Counted from the stretch's first letter, positions 17,967 to 26,987 are shown. The stretch is 64,000 nucleotides of DNA from JALYZC01 sp963725645 (GCA_963725645.1 CAVRZD010000006.1:1302001-1366000), one strand, 5' to 3'. Translations and numbers: made by a program. The notes: generated by a model not told the origin, from the sequence alone.

Positions 17967-19205
17967 CTAGCGGGTGTTGTCGTCCACGAATTGCTTGACC
18001 TGGCCGATCGCCTGCTGCACGTTCTGCTCCGTCACGCGGCGCAGTTGCGGATTGTTGCTGAACGAGTCGCTGAGGATCACGACCCCTACGACGATCACGA
18101 CGATCAGGACGAGCAGCAGGATCAGCCGGCGCAGGATGCGGCCGGAACGCCGGTCACGGTGCTGGCGCTCGCCCGCCCGCCGTGCGGAGCGCTCCTCAGC
18201 GGGCGTACGCGGACGCGCCGGCTCGGGCGGCGGTGCGGCGCGCCGTCGCGGCTCGGCCGGCCGCCGCGGTGCCAGGGCGCGGGTCGCCTCGGTCGCGGCG
18301 ATCTCGGTGGCCGCGGTCCCCGCCAGCATCTCCGTCGCCGCCGTCGCCTCGTCGGCGCCGGGCGGCGCCGCGGGCGGCTCGATGCCCTGGGCGCCGTTGC
18401 GCAGCGCCTCTCCCATCGCAAGCGCGCTCGGAAAGCGCGCGGCGACGTCGAGCGCCATCGAGCGGGCGACGGCGTGGGCGAGCGCCGGCGGCACCTCGGG
18501 GTTGAGCGCGTCCAGCGGCGGCGGCAGCTCGCGCTGCTGCTTGAAGGCCAGCTCGGTCAGCGACGTGGCCTCGTACGGGAGCCGGCCGGCGAGCATCTGG
18601 TAGGTGACCACGCCGAGCGCGTACTGGTCCGCCGCCGGCCCGGCCTCCTCGCCGCGCGCCTGTTCGGGCGCGAGGTAGGCGGCGGTCCCGAGCACCGAGC
18701 CCACCTGGGTGATGCTGGACTGCTCGGTGGCCTTGGCGATTCCGAAGTCCGCGAGCTTGACGACACCGTCGTCGGAGCGCAGGAGATTCCCCGGCTTGAC
18801 GTCGCGGTGCACGACGCCGTTGCGGTGGGCATGGTCGAGGCCGCGGCACGCCTGCGAGACGATTGTGATCGCGTCGTCGACGTGCAGGAGCTTCTGCTCG
18901 CGCAGGATCTCCGCGCACGAGCTCCCCGGGACGTACTCCATGACGATGTAGTGCTGGCCCGTCGGCTCGTCGAGCCCGAAGTCGAACACCTGCACGATGT
19001 TGGGGTGCACGAGGCGCGCAGCGGCCAGCGCCTCGCGGCGAAACCGCGACACGAAGTTGTCGTCGTCCGCGAGGTGCTCGGCCAGCAGCTTGACCGCCAC
19101 CTCGCGCTCGAGGTTGGTGTCGAAGGCTAGCCGCACCGTGGACATGCCACCGGTGCCGAGGCGGCGATCCAGGCGGTAGCGCTCCGCGATGATCTCGTCG
19201 GCCAT
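17967..19205 (-). CDS. Membrane serine/threonine protein kinase (PknB-like, no PASTA)
   Basis: 412 residues. Kinase domain about 10-270 with GTGGMSTV (glycine loop), AVKLL (catalytic lysine), VHRDVKPGN (catalytic loop) and LADFGIAK (metal-binding DFG). A proline, alanine and threonine-rich juxtamembrane linker of about 80 residues follows, then one hydrophobic segment (LILLLVLIVVIVVGVVIL) and a short external tail of about 35 residues with no sensor domain. The start ATG 19205 overlaps the stop of the upstream lipoprotein gene. The minimal external part suggests that the signal comes from a partner, possibly that lipoprotein; this is inference. Confidence 0.92.
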   Translation of the reverse strand: MADEIIAERYRLDRRLGTGGMSTVRLAFDTNLEREVAVKLLAEHLADDDNFVSRFRREALAAARLVHPNIVQVFDFGLDEPTGQHYIVMEYVPGSSCAEILREQKLLHVDDAITIVSQACRGLDHAHRNGVVHRDVKPGNLLRSDDGVVKLADFGIAKATEQSSITQVGSVLGTAAYLAPEQARGEEAGPAADQYALGVVTYQMLAGRLPYEATSLTELAFKQQRELPPPLDALNPEVPPALAHAVARSMALDVAARFPSALAMGEALRNGAQGIEPPAAPPGADEATAATEMLAGTAATEIAATEATRALAPRRPAEPRRRAAPPPEPARPRTPAEERSARRAGERQHRDRRSGRILRRLILLLVLIVVIVVGVVILSDSFSNNPQLRRVTEQNVQQAIGQVKQFVDDNTR

Positions 19206-19720
19206 CAGTCCAGCGGGCTCCGCTGCCCGCCGCTGCCGTTGCCACTCCCCGGTCCGACGCCGCCCGATTGCCCGGTGTCGGTGGTTCCGGTCGTCGGTGG
19301 TGGTGTCTCGGTCGTCGTGGTCTGCGTGGTCGGCTGCGTCTCGGTGGTGGTGGTCTGGGTCGAGTGCGTGGTCTGGGTCGGCGTGGTCTGCGTGGAGACG
19401 GTGCTCTTCGTCTGCGTACTCTGCGTGCACTGCGCCTGTGCGCTGCTCGCGACATGCGCGAGGTTCGCCTGCAGCGTGGCCTGGAGCTTGGGATCGACCT
19501 TGGCGGGCAGGTTCTGCGCCTGGCGCTCGGCGGCGTTGATCGCGTCCAGCGCCGTGGTGCAGTTGCGGGCGGCGACGGCGGATGCCACGGAATCGAGCTT
19601 GTCGTTGATCGCGCTCGCATCGGATTGCGGCAGCAACTTGTTGCGATCGCCACAGGCGACCAGGAAAGCGCTGCTCAGGCCGAGCGAAAGCGCGAGGAGG
19701 ATGGCGGCGGCTCTGCGCAT
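19205..19720 (-). CDS. Lipoprotein with a threonine/glutamine-rich tail
   Basis: 171 residues. Residues 1-23 form a lipoprotein signal ending in the lipobox LVAC, so the mature protein should be anchored outside the membrane at that cysteine. Residues 30-105 are predicted helical with two further cysteines (NCTTALDAI, AQCTQST) that could form a disulfide. The last 65 residues are low-complexity threonine, glutamine, proline and glycine, typical of a flexible, possibly O-glycosylated external linker. It is translationally coupled to the kinase gene (overlapping TGATG), hence a candidate external partner of that kinase. No named family recognised. Confidence 0.75.
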   Translation of the reverse strand: MRRAAAILLALSLGLSSAFLVACGDRNKLLPQSDASAINDKLDSVASAVAARNCTTALDAINAAERQAQNLPAKVDPKLQATLQANLAHVASSAQAQCTQSTQTKSTVSTQTTPTQTTHSTQTTTTETQPTTQTTTTETPPPTTGTTDTGQSGGVGPGSGNGSGGQRSPLD

Positions 19721-19732
19721 CGGCGGCGGATG

Positions 19733-20464
19733 CTACTGCCCGTACTCCAGCCGTTCGGCAAGCGAGTCGGGCAGCCGCGCGGCGCGGATCGCGGCCGCCG
19801 CGGCGGGGATGTCGTAGGGGGTCCGGTGGAAGGTCGCGGTCCACGCGCCGGTGTCCAGCACGAGCCATGCGGCGCGCGGATCGCCGTCGCGCGGCTGGCC
19901 GACGCTGCCGGGGTTGACCAGCCATTCGCCTTCGACGAGGTCGAGCGTGGTGCCGTCGGGGCACGGCTCTCCGGTCGCCGCGGCGCCCTCCTGGCGCATG
20001 AACGCCAGCGCCACATGGGAGTGGCCGATCAGGCACACGCGCTCGGCCTGGGCGTCGAGGCACAGCTCGGCCAGCAGCGCCGAGAGCACGTACTCCCAGA
20101 CCGGGTCGCGCGGGCTCGCGTGGTAAAGGCCGACGCCGCGGTGCACCTCCTTGGGCTCGAGCTCGTACAGGTAGGCGAGGTTCGCGTCGGCCAGCGTCTC
20201 CTGGGTCCAGCGCGCGGCCAGCTCAGCGCCGCGCGAGAACTCGTCCAGGGGGATGTCCCCCCGCACGGCCAGGTCGTGGTTGCCGGCCAGGCAGACATCG
20301 GCGCGCTCGGCGGTCAGCTCGCAGCATGCGTCCGGCTCGGCGCCGTAGCCGACGATGTCGCCCAGGCACCAGATGCGGTCCACGCCGGCGTCGTCGATCT
20401 CGGCCAGCACGGCCTCCAGGGCCTGCCGGTTGCCGTGGATGTCGGAGATGACGGCGATGCGCAT
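19733..20464 (-). CDS. Calcineurin-like metallophosphoesterase
   Basis: 243 residues. Metal-binding motifs in order: ISDIHGN (DxH), CLGDIVGYG (GDxxGYG), AGNHD (GNHD) and the C-terminal LIGHSHV (GHxH), giving a two-metal centre of the YfcE/DNA-repair exonuclease-like superfamily. VNPGSVGQPRDGDPRAA is the conserved closing motif of this subfamily. No signal peptide, so cytoplasmic. It heads the minus-strand operon with the lipoprotein, kinase and SDR genes and diverges from the M48 protease gene with 25 bases between start codons. Likely a phosphodiesterase or phosphatase; substrate not determined. Confidence 0.9.
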   Translation of the reverse strand: MRIAVISDIHGNRQALEAVLAEIDDAGVDRIWCLGDIVGYGAEPDACCELTAERADVCLAGNHDLAVRGDIPLDEFSRGAELAARWTQETLADANLAYLYELEPKEVHRGVGLYHASPRDPVWEYVLSALLAELCLDAQAERVCLIGHSHVALAFMRQEGAAATGEPCPDGTTLDLVEGEWLVNPGSVGQPRDGDPRAAWLVLDTGAWTATFHRTPYDIPAAAAAIRAARLPDSLAERLEYGQ

Positions 20465-20489
20465 GTCGAACGTGGGTAACGTGCCGGAG

Positions 20490-21713
20490 ATGGACCGCGG
20501 ACGCACGCGCCTGCCGATCGCGCTCGTCGCCGTCGTCGTGGTGGCGGAGGGCGCCGTGCTGCTGCTGCGGCCGCGCGGCGGCGTGATCGACCCGGCGCCG
20601 GTGAGCGCCGGATCGTACTTCAGCGGGCACGAGCTTACGCGCGCGCGCGACTTCCGCGGTCCGCAGCTCGCCCTCTTCGCCGGCCAGCTGGCGGTCGAGC
20701 TCGGCGTGCTGGTCTGGCTCGTGCGTCGTCCGCCCCGGCGCCTGCGCGGCCCGTTCCGGCGCCCGCTGGTGGCGGGCGCGGCGGCCGGCGCTGCGCTGTC
20801 GATCGCGCTGACGGTCGCGCCGCTGCCGTTGGCGGCGGTCGCGCGCCAGCGCTCGATCGACGTCGGTCTGACCACACAGTCGTGGGGCGGGTGGGCCGGC
20901 GACCTCGCCAAGTCATCCGCGATCGGTGCGGTGCTCGCCGGCGCCGGGGCCGCGTTGCTGCTCGCGTTGATGCGGCGCTTCCCGCGCGGCTGGTGGCTGC
21001 CGGGTTCGGTCGCGGTGGTCGCGGTCAGCGTAGGCTTCCTGTACGCGGGGCCGGTGGTGCTCGATCCGATCTTCAACCGGTTCGAGCCACTGCCGCCCGG
21101 GCGTGCCCGCAGCGACGTGCTCGAGCTCGCGCGGAAGGCCGGCGTGAAGGTCGGCCAGGTCTACGAGGTGGACGCGTCGCGCCGGACCACGGCGGCCAAC
21201 GCCTACGTCACCGGTCTGGGCCGGACCAAGCGCGTCGTCCTCTACGACACGTTGCTGAAGCGGTTCTCGCGCGCGGAGACGAACCTGGTCGTCGCCCACG
21301 AGCTGGGCCACGTGCACTACCGCGACGTCCCGCGCGGGCTGCTGTACATGGCGCTGGTTGCGCCGGCGGCGCTGTTCGCCGCCGCCCGGCTGACCGAGCG
21401 GTGGCGCCCGCGTGACACCCTCCCCGGCGCGCCGGCCGTGCTCCCGGCCGCTGCGCTCGCCCTCGGCATCGTGGCCTTCGGGACGTCGATCATCTCCAAC
21501 CAGCTCTCGCGGCGAGTGGAGCAGCGGGCGGACTCGTTCTCGCTGAAGCTCACCAATGAGCCCGGGCCGTTCATCTCATCGGAGCAGCGGCTGGCGGTGC
21601 AAAACCTCTCGAACCCCGACCCGCCCGACTGGCAGACCTTCCTGCTGGGGACGCACCCGCCGACGATCGAGCGGATCGGCGCCGCGGTCGCGTTCGAACG
21701 GGGGCGGCGGTAG
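20490..21713 (+). CDS. M48 family membrane metalloprotease (Ste24-like)
   Basis: 407 residues with about six hydrophobic segments. The zinc site HELGHVHYRD (HExxH) lies near residue 270, and the third ligand region contains RRVEQRADSFSLKL. The C-terminal GTHPPTIERI is the conserved closing motif of Ste24/CAAX-type M48 proteases, which cut membrane or misfolded proteins. The start ATG 20490 has TAACGT eight bases upstream and no Shine-Dalgarno, consistent with leaderless transcription. It is followed by an unusual set of four hairpins before the convergent DUF3467 gene. Confidence 0.9.
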   Translation: MDRGRTRLPIALVAVVVVAEGAVLLLRPRGGVIDPAPVSAGSYFSGHELTRARDFRGPQLALFAGQLAVELGVLVWLVRRPPRRLRGPFRRPLVAGAAAGAALSIALTVAPLPLAAVARQRSIDVGLTTQSWGGWAGDLAKSSAIGAVLAGAGAALLLALMRRFPRGWWLPGSVAVVAVSVGFLYAGPVVLDPIFNRFEPLPPGRARSDVLELARKAGVKVGQVYEVDASRRTTAANAYVTGLGRTKRVVLYDTLLKRFSRAETNLVVAHELGHVHYRDVPRGLLYMALVAPAALFAAARLTERWRPRDTLPGAPAVLPAAALALGIVAFGTSIISNQLSRRVEQRADSFSLKLTNEPGPFISSEQRLAVQNLSNPDPPDWQTFLLGTHPPTIERIGAAVAFERGRR

Positions 21714-21771
21714 GCGCTTCTGGGCCTCGGGCTAGGGCTCGGGCGGTTCACCCTTGGGCCGTGCTGGCTCC

Positions 21772-21908
21772 GGCTCGTAGACAACGAGCCTCCGCCTGCC
21801 CCGGCGAATGTGACCGGGCGGCTTCGCCGCCCTCCGGGCCCCGGCAGCTCCGGGTCTGCAAACAGCAGACCCTCCGCTGCGCGGGGCGGTTAGTACCGCT
21901 TCGCGGTA
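21772..21908. repeat. Cluster of four short perfect hairpins between convergent genes
   Basis: Within 137 bases lie four inverted repeats: GGCTCGT/ACGAGCC (21772-21790), GGGCGGC/GCCGCCC (21816-21832), GGGTCTGC/GCAGACCC (21852-21872) and TACCGC/GCGGTA (21894-21908), with loops of 3-5 bases. The first three are each followed directly by TCCG. The 204-base gap (21714-21917) has no gene that I can support. The cluster may be a bidirectional terminator or a degenerate intergenic repeat. Confidence 0.6.
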
Positions 21909-21917
21909 GCCGTGGTC

Positions 21918-22229
21918 CTACTCGTCGTCTTCTTCTTCGCCTTCGAACTCCGGGAGGTTCTTGATGCCCTCCCGGGTGCGCCACTTGGAGTAGTTGTCCT
22001 CCATGGCGTCGATCAGCTCGCGCATGAAGCGGGGGGAGAGGTTCACGCGGGAGACCACGACCCCGGGGATCTCCTCCTCGTCGACCTCGTGATCCACGCG
22101 CGCGAACGTGATCGTGAATTCGTAGTCCGAGTGCGAGACGTTGGCGAAGTTCGCGTAGACCCCGGCCATGATCTCGGGCGAGAAGTGGATGTTGATCTGG
22201 CGCTCTTGCGCGTCGTCGTCTTCGGTCAT
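21918..22229 (-). CDS. DUF3467 domain-containing protein
   Basis: 103 residues, acidic at both ends. The core (about 12-85) has the DUF3467 pattern: INIHFSPEIMAGVYANFANV, then a beta strand with SDYEFTITF, and VVSRVNLSPRFMRELIDAM. The family is small, cytoplasmic and of unknown function, found widely in bacteria. A GAGGAG ribosome site precedes ATG 22229. The gene diverges from rlmH over 49 bases. The acidic tail EGEEEDDE is typical of its actinobacterial members. Confidence 0.9.
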   Translation of the reverse strand: MTEDDDAQERQINIHFSPEIMAGVYANFANVSHSDYEFTITFARVDHEVDEEEIPGVVVSRVNLSPRFMRELIDAMEDNYSKWRTREGIKNLPEFEGEEEDDE

Positions 22230-22278
22230 CGGGCTCCTCGCTCAGGTGGGGGTCGAGGCCGGGGCTAGTATCGCAGCC

Positions 22279-22686
22279 GTGCGGATCATCGTCCTGGCCG
22301 TCGGCCGGCTGCGGCCCCCCTTCGCGGACGACGTCCAGCACTACCAGAAGCTGCTCGCCGGACACGCGCGCGTGGAGCTGATCGAGCTGCGTGACGAGGA
22401 GCAGGTGGCGCGGCGGATCCCCGACCGCGCCTGGGTCTCGCTGCTCGACCAGGAGGGCGACACCTACGACTCCGTCGCCTTCTCGCGCTTCCTCGAGGAG
22501 CGCCGCCAGGCGGGCCGCGACGTGTGCTTCGTGATCGGCGGCCCGAAGGGCATCGAGCTCGAAGACGTCGACCACCGCTTCTCGCTCGGCCCGCTTACCC
22601 TGCCCCATCAGCTGGCCCGGGTGGTGCTGCTCGAACAGCTCTATCGCGGGCACAAGATCCTCGCCGGAGAGCCCTACCACTACTAG
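22279..22686 (+). CDS. rlmH: 23S rRNA (pseudouridine-1915-N3)-methyltransferase RlmH
   Basis: 135 residues from GTG 22279, close to the usual 155. SPOUT-fold methyltransferase that modifies helix 69 of 23S rRNA. The knot motif FVIGGPKGIE and the C-terminal LPHQLARVVLLEQLYR with final GEPYHY are diagnostic. TAGTAT at 22266-22271 ends seven bases before the GTG and there is no Shine-Dalgarno, so the message is probably leaderless. The next gene starts two bases after the stop. Confidence 0.95.
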   Translation: MRIIVLAVGRLRPPFADDVQHYQKLLAGHARVELIELRDEEQVARRIPDRAWVSLLDQEGDTYDSVAFSRFLEERRQAGRDVCFVIGGPKGIELEDVDHRFSLGPLTLPHQLARVVLLEQLYRGHKILAGEPYHY

Positions 22687-22688
22687 CC

Positions 22689-23768
22689 GTGGCTGACCCG
22701 ACCGAACGCCTCGCCCGCTTCACCACGAACCTTCCCCGCATGCGTGCACGCGCCGAGATGGCCGTCTTCCTGCGCAGGATGGCGTGGCTGTGCGTGGCGA
22801 TCGTCGCGCTCATCGTCGCCGGCACGGTCGGCTTCGTCGTCACCGAGGGCACGTCGGTGTGGAAGGCCTTCCGCTGGACGCTCGACACCGTCGCCACCGT
22901 GGGATCGATCCCGGCGCCCAACGACGCCGCCGGGCAGGTGCTGATCGTCGTCCTGATCGTGCTGGGCGTCGGTACGCTCTTCTACGCGCTGGTGACCGCC
23001 ACCGAGTTCCTGGTCGCCGGGCACTTCAGCGGCCTGCTCGACGAGCGCCGCACGCAGCGGATGATCGACGCTCTCAACGACCACTACGTGATCTGCGGGT
23101 TCGGCCGCGTCGGCCGGCAGGTGGCGCGCGACCTGAGCGGGGCGAACGCGGACTACGTGGTCGTCGACGAGGACCCCGACAACCGCGACCGGGCCGCGGC
23201 CCTCGGGGTGCACTTCATCGAGGGCCGGCCGTCCGAGGACGAGATCCTGCGCGCGGCTGGGATCGAGCGCGCCCGGGCCGTGCTCGCGTGCGTGGACTCC
23301 GACCCCGAGAACATCTTCATCACGCTCAGCGCACGCGAGCTGCGCGACGACATCACCATCGTGGCCCGAGCCAGTGTCTCGGATTCCGAGAAGAAGCTCC
23401 GCCGGGCCGGCGCCGATCGCATCATCTCGCCATACAAGGCGAGCGGGAGCGAGATGGCCCGCTTCGCTCTGCACCCGCAGGTGACCGGCGCGATCGACGT
23501 CGCGCCGGAGTACCGCATGGAGGAGATCGAGGTGACGGCGGGCGCCGAGGGCGAGGGCAAGACCGTCGGCGACGTGCGGGGCGGCTCGGTGATCGTGGCG
23601 GTGCGCCGGTCGGACGGCACCGTCGGCGTCCAGCCCGGGGGCGACACCGTGCTCGCTGCGGGCGACGTGATCGTCGCGATGGGCACGCTGCGCACGATCC
23701 AGCGCCTCGAGGCGCTGTTCGAGCCGGCGAACGCCGCGCGCGTGGCGGGCGGCCCGACCGCATCGTGA
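22689..23768 (+). CDS. Two-transmembrane potassium channel with RCK (TrkA-N/TrkA-C) domains
   Basis: 359 residues. TM1 about 35-57, a pore loop (WTLDTVATVGSIPAP), TM2 about 80-102, then a TrkA-N domain (VICGFGRVGRQVARDL, about 115-230) that binds a nucleotide and a TrkA-C domain (about 260-345). The architecture is that of MthK-like channels gated by ligand binding to the RCK ring. The selectivity filter normally reads TVGYGD or similar; here it is TVGSIP, so ion selectivity is open. GTG 22689 sits two bases after the rlmH stop. The stop overlaps the argS GTG. Confidence 0.88.
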   Translation: MADPTERLARFTTNLPRMRARAEMAVFLRRMAWLCVAIVALIVAGTVGFVVTEGTSVWKAFRWTLDTVATVGSIPAPNDAAGQVLIVVLIVLGVGTLFYALVTATEFLVAGHFSGLLDERRTQRMIDALNDHYVICGFGRVGRQVARDLSGANADYVVVDEDPDNRDRAAALGVHFIEGRPSEDEILRAAGIERARAVLACVDSDPENIFITLSARELRDDITIVARASVSDSEKKLRRAGADRIISPYKASGSEMARFALHPQVTGAIDVAPEYRMEEIEVTAGAEGEGKTVGDVRGGSVIVAVRRSDGTVGVQPGGDTVLAAGDVIVAMGTLRTIQRLEALFEPANAARVAGGPTAS

Positions 23769-25409
23769 CGCCGCTCGGCGACCTGCGGGCGGCCGTCGAG
23801 GACGCGGCGGCGTCGATGCGCGGCAGCGGCGACGGCGCGGGCCCGCCGCCGACCCTCGAGCGCGCGCGCAAGCCCGAGTTCGGCGACTACTCGACCAACG
23901 CCGCGATGCTGCTCGCACCGGTGCTGGGGGAGCCGCCGCGCGCCATCGCCGACCAGCTGGCCGCGCTGCTCGCCGATCGGCTCGGCGACCGGCTCGACCG
24001 CGTCGAGGTGGCGGGGCCCGGCTTTCTCAACCTGTTCCTGGCCGATGCCTGGTACCGCGACGCGCTGCGCGGCGCGCTCGACGCCGGCGACGAGTACGGC
24101 GGCGCGCCGCGCGGACGCCGGCGAGCGCGTGCTGGTCGAGTTCGTCTCGGCCAACCCGACCGGCCCCCTGACCGCCGCCGGCGGCCGTCACGCCGCCTAC
24201 GGCGACGCGCTCGCGCGGATCCTCGCGTTCCGCGGGAACGACGTCGAGCGCGAGTACTACATCAACGACCACGGCACCCAGGTGCGCAAGCTCGGCGAGT
24301 CGATCCGCGCGCGGGCGCGCGGAGAGGACGTGCCCGAGGGCGGTTACGAGGGCGACTACGTGCGCGACCTGGCGGCCGAGCTGCCGGGCGCGGCGGACGG
24401 CGACCCCGACGAGCTCGGCCGCCAGGGCGCCGAGCTGATGGTCGCGCGCATCCGCGCGACGCTGCACCGCTACCGCGTGGACTTCGACACCTGGTTCTCC
24501 GAGCGCACGCTGCACGAGGCGGAGCCGAGCCCGGTCGAGCAGCACTACGAGGAGCTCGAGCGCGAGGGCCACGTGTTCCGCTCCGAGGGCGCGGTGTGGC
24601 TGCGGACGTCCGCCTTCGGCGACGACAAGGATCGCGTCCTGCGCCGGTCCACCGGCGAGCACACGTACTTCGCCGCCGACGTCGCCTACCACGAGAGCAA
24701 GCGCGAGCGAGGATTCGACCGGCTCATCGACGTGTGGGGCGCCGACCACCACGGCTACGTCGCGCGGATGCAGGCGGCGTTCGCCGCGCTCGGCGGCGAC
24801 CCCGACAAGCTCGAGCTGATCATCATGCAGTTCGTCAACGTGATCGAGCGCGGCGAACGGGCGTCGATGTCCAAGCGCCGCGGCGACTTCGTCACGCTCG
24901 ACGACCTGCTGGACGAGATCGGCGTCGACGCGGCGCGCTTCTTCCTGCTCCAGCGCTCGCACGACACGACCGTGGACCTGGACCTCGACCTCGCGCGCGA
25001 GCAGTCCAGCGACAACCCCGTCTACTACGTGCAGTACGCGCACGCCCGGATCGCGTCGCTGCGCCAGAAGGCGGGCGACGCGCGCGTGGCAGAGGCGCTG
25101 AGCGCCGTCGCGGGCGGGGCGGGCCCGGGGAACGCGCCGCTCGATGCAGCCGAGCGCGCGCTGATCAACCGGCTGCTCGCGTTCCCCGCCGAGGTGGAGG
25201 AGGCGGCCACCCGCCGCGCGCCGCACCGCCTCGCGGTCTACGCGCTCGAGCTGGCGCAGGAGTTCACGGCGTTCTACCGCGACTGCCGCGTGGTCGGCGC
25301 CGAGCCCGAGGCCGTCGAGTCGTTCCGGCTGGCGCTGTCGGTGGCGGCGCAGCGCACGATCGCGCGGGCGCTGGACCTGCTCGGCGTCACAGCCCCGGAG
25401 TCGATGTAG
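23765..25409 (+). CDS. argS: Arginyl-tRNA synthetase, one +1 frame break near 24107-24112
   Basis: Charges tRNA-Arg. The N-terminal Add1 domain (KPEFGDYSTNAAMLLA, GFLNLFL) and the class I core are present: FVSANPTGPL holds the HIGH-like region (here HAAYGD follows GGR), DVWGADHHGYV is the conserved mid-motif, MSKRRGDFVTL is the KMSKS equivalent, and the DALR anticodon domain closes the protein with NPVYYVQYAHAR. An extra base in the GGCGCGCCGCGCGG stretch near 24107-24112 shifts the frame; without it the protein is about 547 residues, normal for the family. GTG 23765 overlaps the channel gene stop. A sequence error is the likely cause as the gene is essential. Confidence 0.93.
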
Positions 25410-25424
25410 CGCCGCGCAGCGCCG

Positions 25425-26297
25425 CTACCCGCCGCGGTAGCGGTCGCGCAGCGAGAGCACGTTGTCCACGTACTGCTGGGTCTCGGGAAGCAGGCCGCCG
25501 CTCTGGACCGAGCCCAGCCCCTGGTAGTAGCTCGCGACCGTCGAGACGGGGTCGTTGCCGGTGTGGTCGGCCAGGTAGCCCAGGTAGAGGGCGCCGGCGC
25601 GGACGTTGTCGCGCGCCGAGGCCGGGTCGAGCGGCTCCGAGGCCAGCGACCCGTTGATGAAGTCCCAGGTGCTGGGGAGGATTTGCATCACGCCGCGCGC
25701 GTCGGCCGAGGACGTGAGGCTGTTGTCGAAGCCGCTCTCCTGCGTGGCCACCGCGTCGGCCAGCGACGGCGAGACGTTCTCGCTCGCGGCGATGTCGCCG
25801 ACCTCGCCGGGGGACACCGTCTCGTTGGTCGGGACGGGGGCGTCGCTCGTCGACGTCGTGTCCGTCGAGCCGCCTCCGCTCCCGCTGGTCGTCAGCGTCG
25901 TCCCTGCAACCAGGGGATCGTCGACGTAGAGGCCGTTGAGGTGCGCGAGCTCGTCGGTCGAGAGGCCCGAGCTCGCCGCGATGCCCGAGAGCGTGTCGCC
26001 CGGCTGCACGACGTAGCCGCCACCGCCACCGTCGCTGCCGGTCGCGCCACCGCCGCCGGTCGCGTCGCCGCCGCCGGCTGCGCCCGAGGGGTAGGGAACG
26101 AACAGCGACTCGCCCTCGATCAGGAGCGCGTCGGGCGAGAGGCCGTTGGCCGCCGCCAGCTCGTCCGTGGTCAGCCCATTCGCGGCCGCGACCGACGACA
26201 GCGACTCACCGCTCGTCACGGTGTGCGCGTCCGCCGGTGCCGGCAGGACGCAGACCGCGGCGACCGCCGCAAGCAAACCGACTCGAATCCCCCGCAT
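25425..26297 (-). CDS. Secreted LysM lytic transglycosylase
   Basis: 290 residues from ATG 26297 (a GTG two codons upstream is possible). Signal peptide 1-24 ending PADA. Two LysM modules (about 25-70 and 98-140; VTSGESLSSVAAANGL and VQPGDTLSGIAASSGL) bind peptidoglycan, separated by a glycine-rich linker of about 25 residues. A serine/threonine linker leads to an SLT domain (about 175-285) with the catalytic glutamate in ATQESGF and the motif GVMQILPSTW. It should cleave peptidoglycan at the cell surface. It diverges from the PASTA lipoprotein gene, a related envelope function. I looked for a c-di-AMP riboswitch in its 130-base leader and saw none. Confidence 0.92.
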   Translation of the reverse strand: MRGIRVGLLAAVAAVCVLPAPADAHTVTSGESLSSVAAANGLTTDELAAANGLSPDALLIEGESLFVPYPSGAAGGGDATGGGGATGSDGGGGGYVVQPGDTLSGIAASSGLSTDELAHLNGLYVDDPLVAGTTLTTSGSGGGSTDTTSTSDAPVPTNETVSPGEVGDIAASENVSPSLADAVATQESGFDNSLTSSADARGVMQILPSTWDFINGSLASEPLDPASARDNVRAGALYLGYLADHTGNDPVSTVASYYQGLGSVQSGGLLPETQQYVDNVLSLRDRYRGG

Positions 26298-26429
26298 ACC
26301 CACAACCCCCTTGTCGACAGCGAGCGTCGGATGATCGTCGCACCAGTTCTCAGGTAAACCCCTGCACGCGAACGTGCATGAGTTGGCGCGCCGGGAGGGG
26401 GCGGCCCGCTGCCATACTCGGCCACTGTC

Positions 26430-26975
26430 ATGCGACGCCTCGGCCTGCTGCTCGCCGCCGCCTGCCCGCTCGCGCTGGCCGCGTGCGGCGACTCCTCCTC
26501 GAGCGTGACCAAGCCGCCGGTGCGGCTCAGCGTCGATGCACCCGGCGACGGCGCGATCGTGCGCGCCGGCACGGTCGAGATCAGCGGGCGCGTGAGCCCG
26601 TCGGGCGCGAGCGTCACCGTGCTGGGCCGCTCGGCCACGATCGCCGGCGGGAGCTTCAGCGCCGCCGTCCCGCTGGAGGCCGGCGACAACGTCATCGACG
26701 TGATGGCGACCGCGCCGTCCTCGCGGCCGGCGATGACCGCCGTGCGCATCCTGCGCGAGATCACGATCCGGGTGCCCGACGTGACCGGCGACTCACCGGG
26801 TGACGCACGCTCCCGCCTCGAGCAGGCCGGGCTGCGCGCCGACGTGCACGAGTCCGGCGGCCTGTTCGACGATCTGCTGCCGACCGACCCGTCCGTGTGC
26901 GAGACCAGTCCCTCGCCGGGGACGCGCGTGGACCGCGGCAGCACGGTGCGCGTCCGTACGTCGAAGGTCTGCTGA
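26430..26975 (+). CDS. PASTA-domain lipoprotein
   Basis: 181 residues. A signal peptide with the lipobox LAAC at about residue 20 anchors it outside the membrane. Residues 32-105 form an Ig-like or glucodextranase-B-like beta domain (APGDGAIVRAGTVEISGRV, then LEAGDNVIDV). A single PASTA domain follows (about 112-180: VPDVTGDSPGDARSRLEQAGL, ending GSTVRVRTSKVC), a module that binds muropeptides or beta-lactams. PASTA is normally attached to a PknB kinase; here it is on a separate lipoprotein, and a kinase with no PASTA domain is encoded convergently 12 bases away. Functional pairing is inference. Confidence 0.85.
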   Translation: MRRLGLLLAAACPLALAACGDSSSSVTKPPVRLSVDAPGDGAIVRAGTVEISGRVSPSGASVTVLGRSATIAGGSFSAAVPLEAGDNVIDVMATAPSSRPAMTAVRILREITIRVPDVTGDSPGDARSRLEQAGLRADVHESGGLFDDLLPTDPSVCETSPSPGTRVDRGSTVRVRTSKVC

Positions 26976-26987
26976 GCGCTAGTTCAT

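Noticed and set aside
26298..26429. A c-di-AMP riboswitch in front of the LysM transglycosylase gene
   Set aside because: Actinobacterial LysM/lytic enzymes often have one, but the conserved core sequences of that riboswitch are not visible here; only a 6-bp TGCACG/CGTGCA hairpin is present.
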